From assembly GCF_025698545.1 (NCBI RefSeq), contig NC_068576.1, forward strand, positions 57,138,094-57,202,093: 64,000 nucleotides of DNA, read 5' to 3'. The DNA is from Gossypium raimondii (Eukaryota; Streptophyta; Magnoliopsida; Malvales; Malvaceae). Every line of letters starts with the position of its first letter. Within the stretch, counting starts at the first letter, position 1. The notes beneath the pieces are model-generated. The model saw nothing but the letters and a program-made list of their open reading frames with translations. It did no database searches and was not told where the DNA came from. Made by a program: the position numbers and the translations under genes. This document shows, one piece after another, positions 60,615 through 64,000 of this stretch.

Positions 60615-61580
60615 ATGATTTAATTCTCGATTTAGCTTTTGAAATACATTCATTTTTTTATTTTGGTATTTAATTTCCTCCATTTTTGGTCCATTTTATA
60701 ACAGCCATTAAAAAATTCTGTTAAGCCATCGCTAATCAAAAGTGCCAATGAAAAAATATTATGTGGTATTTAGATTTTTTAAAATAAAAATATTAAATTT
60801 AAATTAAAAATAGAAATTTATAGTACTAAATGATATTGTTGACTTTGACCGATCATTAACTTGCCATGTGACACTATTAGAATACACCATGTGTCTTTTT
60901 TAATTATTATATATATTATATTGATTAAAATGTAAAAAATCATATATATTATATAAAAATTATAAAGTTTGGTTTTTCATTAAATTATAAAATTTAAAAG
61001 TCAAAATAATATATAAAATTGAAAGTTGCTGTAAAATTTAAAAAGTATTTAGATTTCAAGTAATTGCAAAAGAAACCTTAAAATTTAAATACCTTTTAGA
61101 ATTTTACAAAATAAATTATTTTAAACTCTTTAAAAAATATTTCTTTACAATTTTTATAATTTCTACATTATTTTACAATTTTTGTAATAATATTATTAAT
61201 TTCAATTAATTTCTTTTCAATTATCGTATTTTCTTGTAAATTTTGTTTTATAATTTATATATTTTCTAGATCTTATATATATTTATGAATTTTTATATAT
61301 TTATTTCTATTTTTCATATTTTTAATGTGTATATACATTTAATAAAAGAAAATATTTATATTTTACATAAAACTTCCACGTGGCATTTTGAGATTGACTA
61401 TCATATATATATTTTTAATGTCAGTTAAAAAATGGACTAAAAAATATTACGAAAGCATACTTTAGGTACTAAATTGGGAAGTGATTGATACTTTAGGTAC
61501 CAAATTGGGACAAAAAAGTTTAGGTACCAAAATGAGAATATGGATATACTTCAAGGGCCAAATCGTGAATTAAGCCTTTG
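60615..61580. repeat. Large fold-back element, about 960 bp
   Basis: The left end 'ttaattctcgatttagcttt' is an imperfect inverted copy of the right end 'gggccaaatcgtgaattaa'. The arms continue with 'ttttggtatttaa' against 'taggtaccaaaat'. The centre is AT-rich and non-coding. Confidence 0.65.
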
Positions 61581-61849
61581 ATATACTGCTAATAATCAGG
61601 GGGAAACCAATTTCTTTTAGGGGCGAAACTAAATTATAAAATTTTTGAGAGATCAAAATGTAATTTTGACATGTATTAATTTATAATTCCATTATTTTTG
61701 AAGGGGTTAAACATAAATTTTTAATATTTCGAGGCCAAAGTACAAATCTACAATAAATTAACTTGTACTTTTATTATTTCTAAAGGGACTAAATTGGAAA
61801 TTTTTATTTTTAGAGGGGCAAGGCCACTGCCAGCACCCTAGTTATAAGT

Positions 61850-62410
61850 GTAATCGAGCAAAAGCTGAGCTCGATACTTGGCTCAAGATCAATCAAATAT
61901 CTATTTTTTAAGTTCTAGTTTGGCTCAAAATATAATCGAACTACTCGAAATTGATTAAGCTCGTTTATCAATTTTTGTATTCAAGCTCGAGCTCGACTTC
62001 ATAATTAAGATTAACCCAATAATATATATTAAGTGCAACAATATAATTTAATAATTAAAATATATATTAAAAAAATCAATAAGTCTCTAAAGCAATTCAA
62101 ACGAAGTATTACTAAGAATGGGCGAAGTCAGGAAATTTTTATGAAGGGTCAGAATTAAATTATATATTTTTTTGAAGGATTAAATGCACTTTTACCATGT
62201 ACTAATTTAAAATTTCATAAGTGTTAAAAAGTTAATAAGATTTTCCATTTTAAAGCTCCGTCCCCTTAGTATGGACTCTGTTACTAAACTCAAATTCAAC
62301 TCGAACAATACCTCAAACTACTCAAAGTTAAACACAACTCCATAATTACCCAATCAAATTTAATTTTTAATCAAACCCAATAATTTACAAATACAAATAT
62401 TTCATTTACG
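61850..62410. repeat. Repeat family IV, copy 2
   Basis: It shares 'gtgtaatcgagc', 'gattaagctcg' and 'ctcgagctcga' words with 44639-45020 in the same order. It contains about 170 extra bases in the middle. Confidence 0.6.
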
Positions 62411-62554
62411 TTTCTTTCTGAATGCTTTTCAACATAGTCAATGGTATTTGATCCGCAGGAAAAAAAGGAAGATATATATTCCCCCACCAAACCACTTCGA
62501 TCTTTCCCTGTACTGCCCACCTACGTCTCCCCATCCCTATCCTTTTCTTCTCTC

Positions 62555-62564
62555 TATATAAATA
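62555..62564 (+). promoter_or_regulatory. TATA box of the small gene
   Basis: TATATAAATA follows a pyrimidine-rich stretch and lies about 67 bases before the ATG at 62631, a suitable distance for a short leader. Confidence 0.6.
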
Positions 62565-62630
62565 ATTAATATATTTATAACCATCGACATAGTTTTGAAG
62601 AAACAGAGACAGAGATTTGAAGAAACAGAG

Positions 62631-62867
62631 ATGGAGCTAAACAACAACAACGACAAGAGTAATAATTTCAGAGGAAAAGAAGACATGGGTAGTGTTCCAA
62701 TTCATAGCCAAGTTCGAAAAATAAAGCAAGAATCGGAGCATATCATTGACCGGTCGCCTGGACAGCCTGAGATGATGAAGAGACCTGTTCTTAGATATAT
62801 TTCCCGACAACAGATTTCTCGGTCTCCTTTGGGGTTAAGCGACACAACAATCTCTGTTGGTCACTAG
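62631..62867 (+). CDS. Small protein of unknown function
   Basis: A single exon encodes 78 residues. I do not recognise the family. The first 17 residues are Asn-rich and probably disordered. The rest looks conserved in character, with 'MGSVPIHSQVRKIKQE' (a basic, possibly helical part) and a C-terminal 'RSPLGLSD' and 'ISVGH'. The Arg/Ser-Pro words could be phosphorylation sites; this is inference. No signal peptide or membrane segment is seen. The ATG at 62631 was chosen as the first Met in frame; a TATA box and leader precede it and AT-rich 3' sequence follows. The promoter and the non-repeat composition argue that it is a real gene. Confidence 0.7.
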   Translation: MELNNNNDKSNNFRGKEDMGSVPIHSQVRKIKQESEHIIDRSPGQPEMMKRPVLRYISRQQISRSPLGLSDTTISVGH

Positions 62868-64000
62868 GTTTGTTGGATCTAAAGCTAATAAAACTGTGTT
62901 TAAACAATATAGGGAAGACGACTTAATCCCCTGTTTTTTTTTTCTTTCATAATACAATTTTCATAGCTCTTTTTTATTTTTTATTTTCTTTGCGTATCTT
63001 TGTATATATATATATATGCCTGGATATAAAATGGAGTTTAAATAACTTTGAATCTTTGCATATATCTAAATTAATCTTCGTATTCGTTTTTTTATGAATC
63101 AAGTGTTTTTTCTTGTGGAAGCCTCAATAATTGATGTCATCATATTCATAGGCACAAAAAAATTCAAGTAAAAGTAGGACAAGGGAGAATGCAGACAGAA
63201 TGGGTTTCTAAATTTATTGGGACTCAAACTGAAAATTTACCATTTTTATAAATCTTAAAGGGACACAAACATAATTTCACCTTTTTCGGGCCAAGGGTTC
63301 CGTATTATCATCCAACCAAAATGACTCAATTTTCAAAAAATTCAGCTACAATTCCCGTATCCACGAATTTCGCTATTAATTGAATCTTAAAACTCTTAAT
63401 AGTTGAGTCCAATGTGTTAGCTTGATAGTTAAAGTGTTATCCGTTTTTAAGTGTAGTTTAAGTTTAAATTACGCTAATTTTACATTATTGTTAATATTTT
63501 ACCTTTTTCTTGTAATTTATTTTTTAAAATAATTAACAAATCAAGCTAAATCGGTTGATTTAGTTCAAACAAATTAACAACATGACAATCAAAACACTAA
63601 AAATATAATAACACACATTCTCTATGTTGTTCAAAGTGTTTTTGTTAATTGTTATTGAGTCCTTTCCATTAATATATAATGAGTATGTATATATATAATG
63701 ATGATTAATCAATTAATTCGACTAATTAACGCTTTTCAATCGAATTGATCAATAATTGATTTTTTTTTAACTTTAACTTTGAATCAAATTAATTTCGATA
63801 ACAAATTGATTAATTGAACTATGCATACCCTTAAGCCAAATTTATTGAAACCTACAATTTATCTTGGTATTCACAAAAAACAACAACAACTAAGCTACCA
63901 ACAAATGGTTAGGTGCAATGGTAAAACACATTGTACTGATCTCTAATGGGAAAACGCAGGTTTAAACTTTGGAGACGATATTGTATATATTTTTCTACTC
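62868..64000. other. Intergenic to the window edge
   Basis: No gene is supported. The first 200 bases are the probable 3' region of the small gene. A tRNA-like segment is at about 63905-63980, and the rest is AT-rich. Confidence 0.5.
63905..63980 (+). repeat. tRNA-like segment, possible SINE head
   Basis: A box-A-like GGTTAGGTGCAATGG is followed about 45 bases later by a box-B-like GCAGGTTTAAACTTTGG. The spacing fits a Pol III internal promoter. The window ends before a tail could be seen. Confidence 0.35.

Larger units (their letters stand above)
57481..62554. other. Intergenic, dense in repeats
   Basis: No intact gene is supported in about 5 kb. It holds a fold-back element (58015-58555), a family I MITE (58634-58983), a promoter-like segment (59645-59840), a partial MITE (60015-60165), a large fold-back (60615-61580), a dispersed repeat with 'aaggggttaaa' phrases (61620-61845) and a family IV copy (61850-62410). 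Confidence 0.5.

Overview
The window looks like euchromatic DNA from a dicot plant. It is AT-rich and has intron-split genes with GT/AG junctions and abundant small fold-back elements. The proteins and the style of the repeats suggest Malvaceae, most likely cotton (Gossypium). That placement comes from memory of related proteins and repeats, not from a search.

Seven host genes can be read. Six are intact at the sequence level: a PADRE/DUF4228 protein (2048-2539, minus), the RNA polymerase III subunit RPC10/C11 (5979-6912, minus, 3 exons), a large STK11-interacting-protein-like leucine-rich repeat protein (9068-16405, minus, 11 exons, 1114 aa), a TIFY6/JAZ3-type jasmonate repressor (29342-34119, plus, 7 exons, 371 aa), the cytosolic phenylalanine-tRNA ligase beta subunit (45307-52995, minus, 19 exons, 591 aa) and a Nudix hydrolase (54924-57480, minus, 4 exons, 203 aa). 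All exon models were built by hand and every junction keeps phase. The seventh (20507-27667, plus) is a dead copy of a half-size ABCG transporter that best resembles STR (STUNTED ARBUSCULE), the arbuscular-mycorrhiza lipid exporter. It lacks its 5' end, has premature stops and a frame change, and carries a 3.06-kb solo LTR. A small unrecognised gene (62631-62867, plus, 78 aa) lies near the right edge.

The mobile fraction is rich. A fossil pararetrovirus of the Caulimoviridae (about 34884-43690) has a repeated end segment and is itself interrupted by a second solo LTR (36636-39450). Both solo LTRs have clean 5-bp target duplications (CTGTA and CTTAT). A MITE family of about 365 bp with long inverted repeats is present seven times; three copies show 9-bp target duplications, which points to the Mutator superfamily, and five of the seven copies lie in introns. 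Other repeat families, tRNA-like segments, microsatellites and local duplications fill the gaps.

The genes do not form an operon or cluster; they are ordinary neighbours. The points most worth a second look are the dead STR-like gene, the nested pararetrovirus, the MITE inside the regulatory Jas intron of the JAZ gene, and an orphan promoter-like segment near 59.7 kb.
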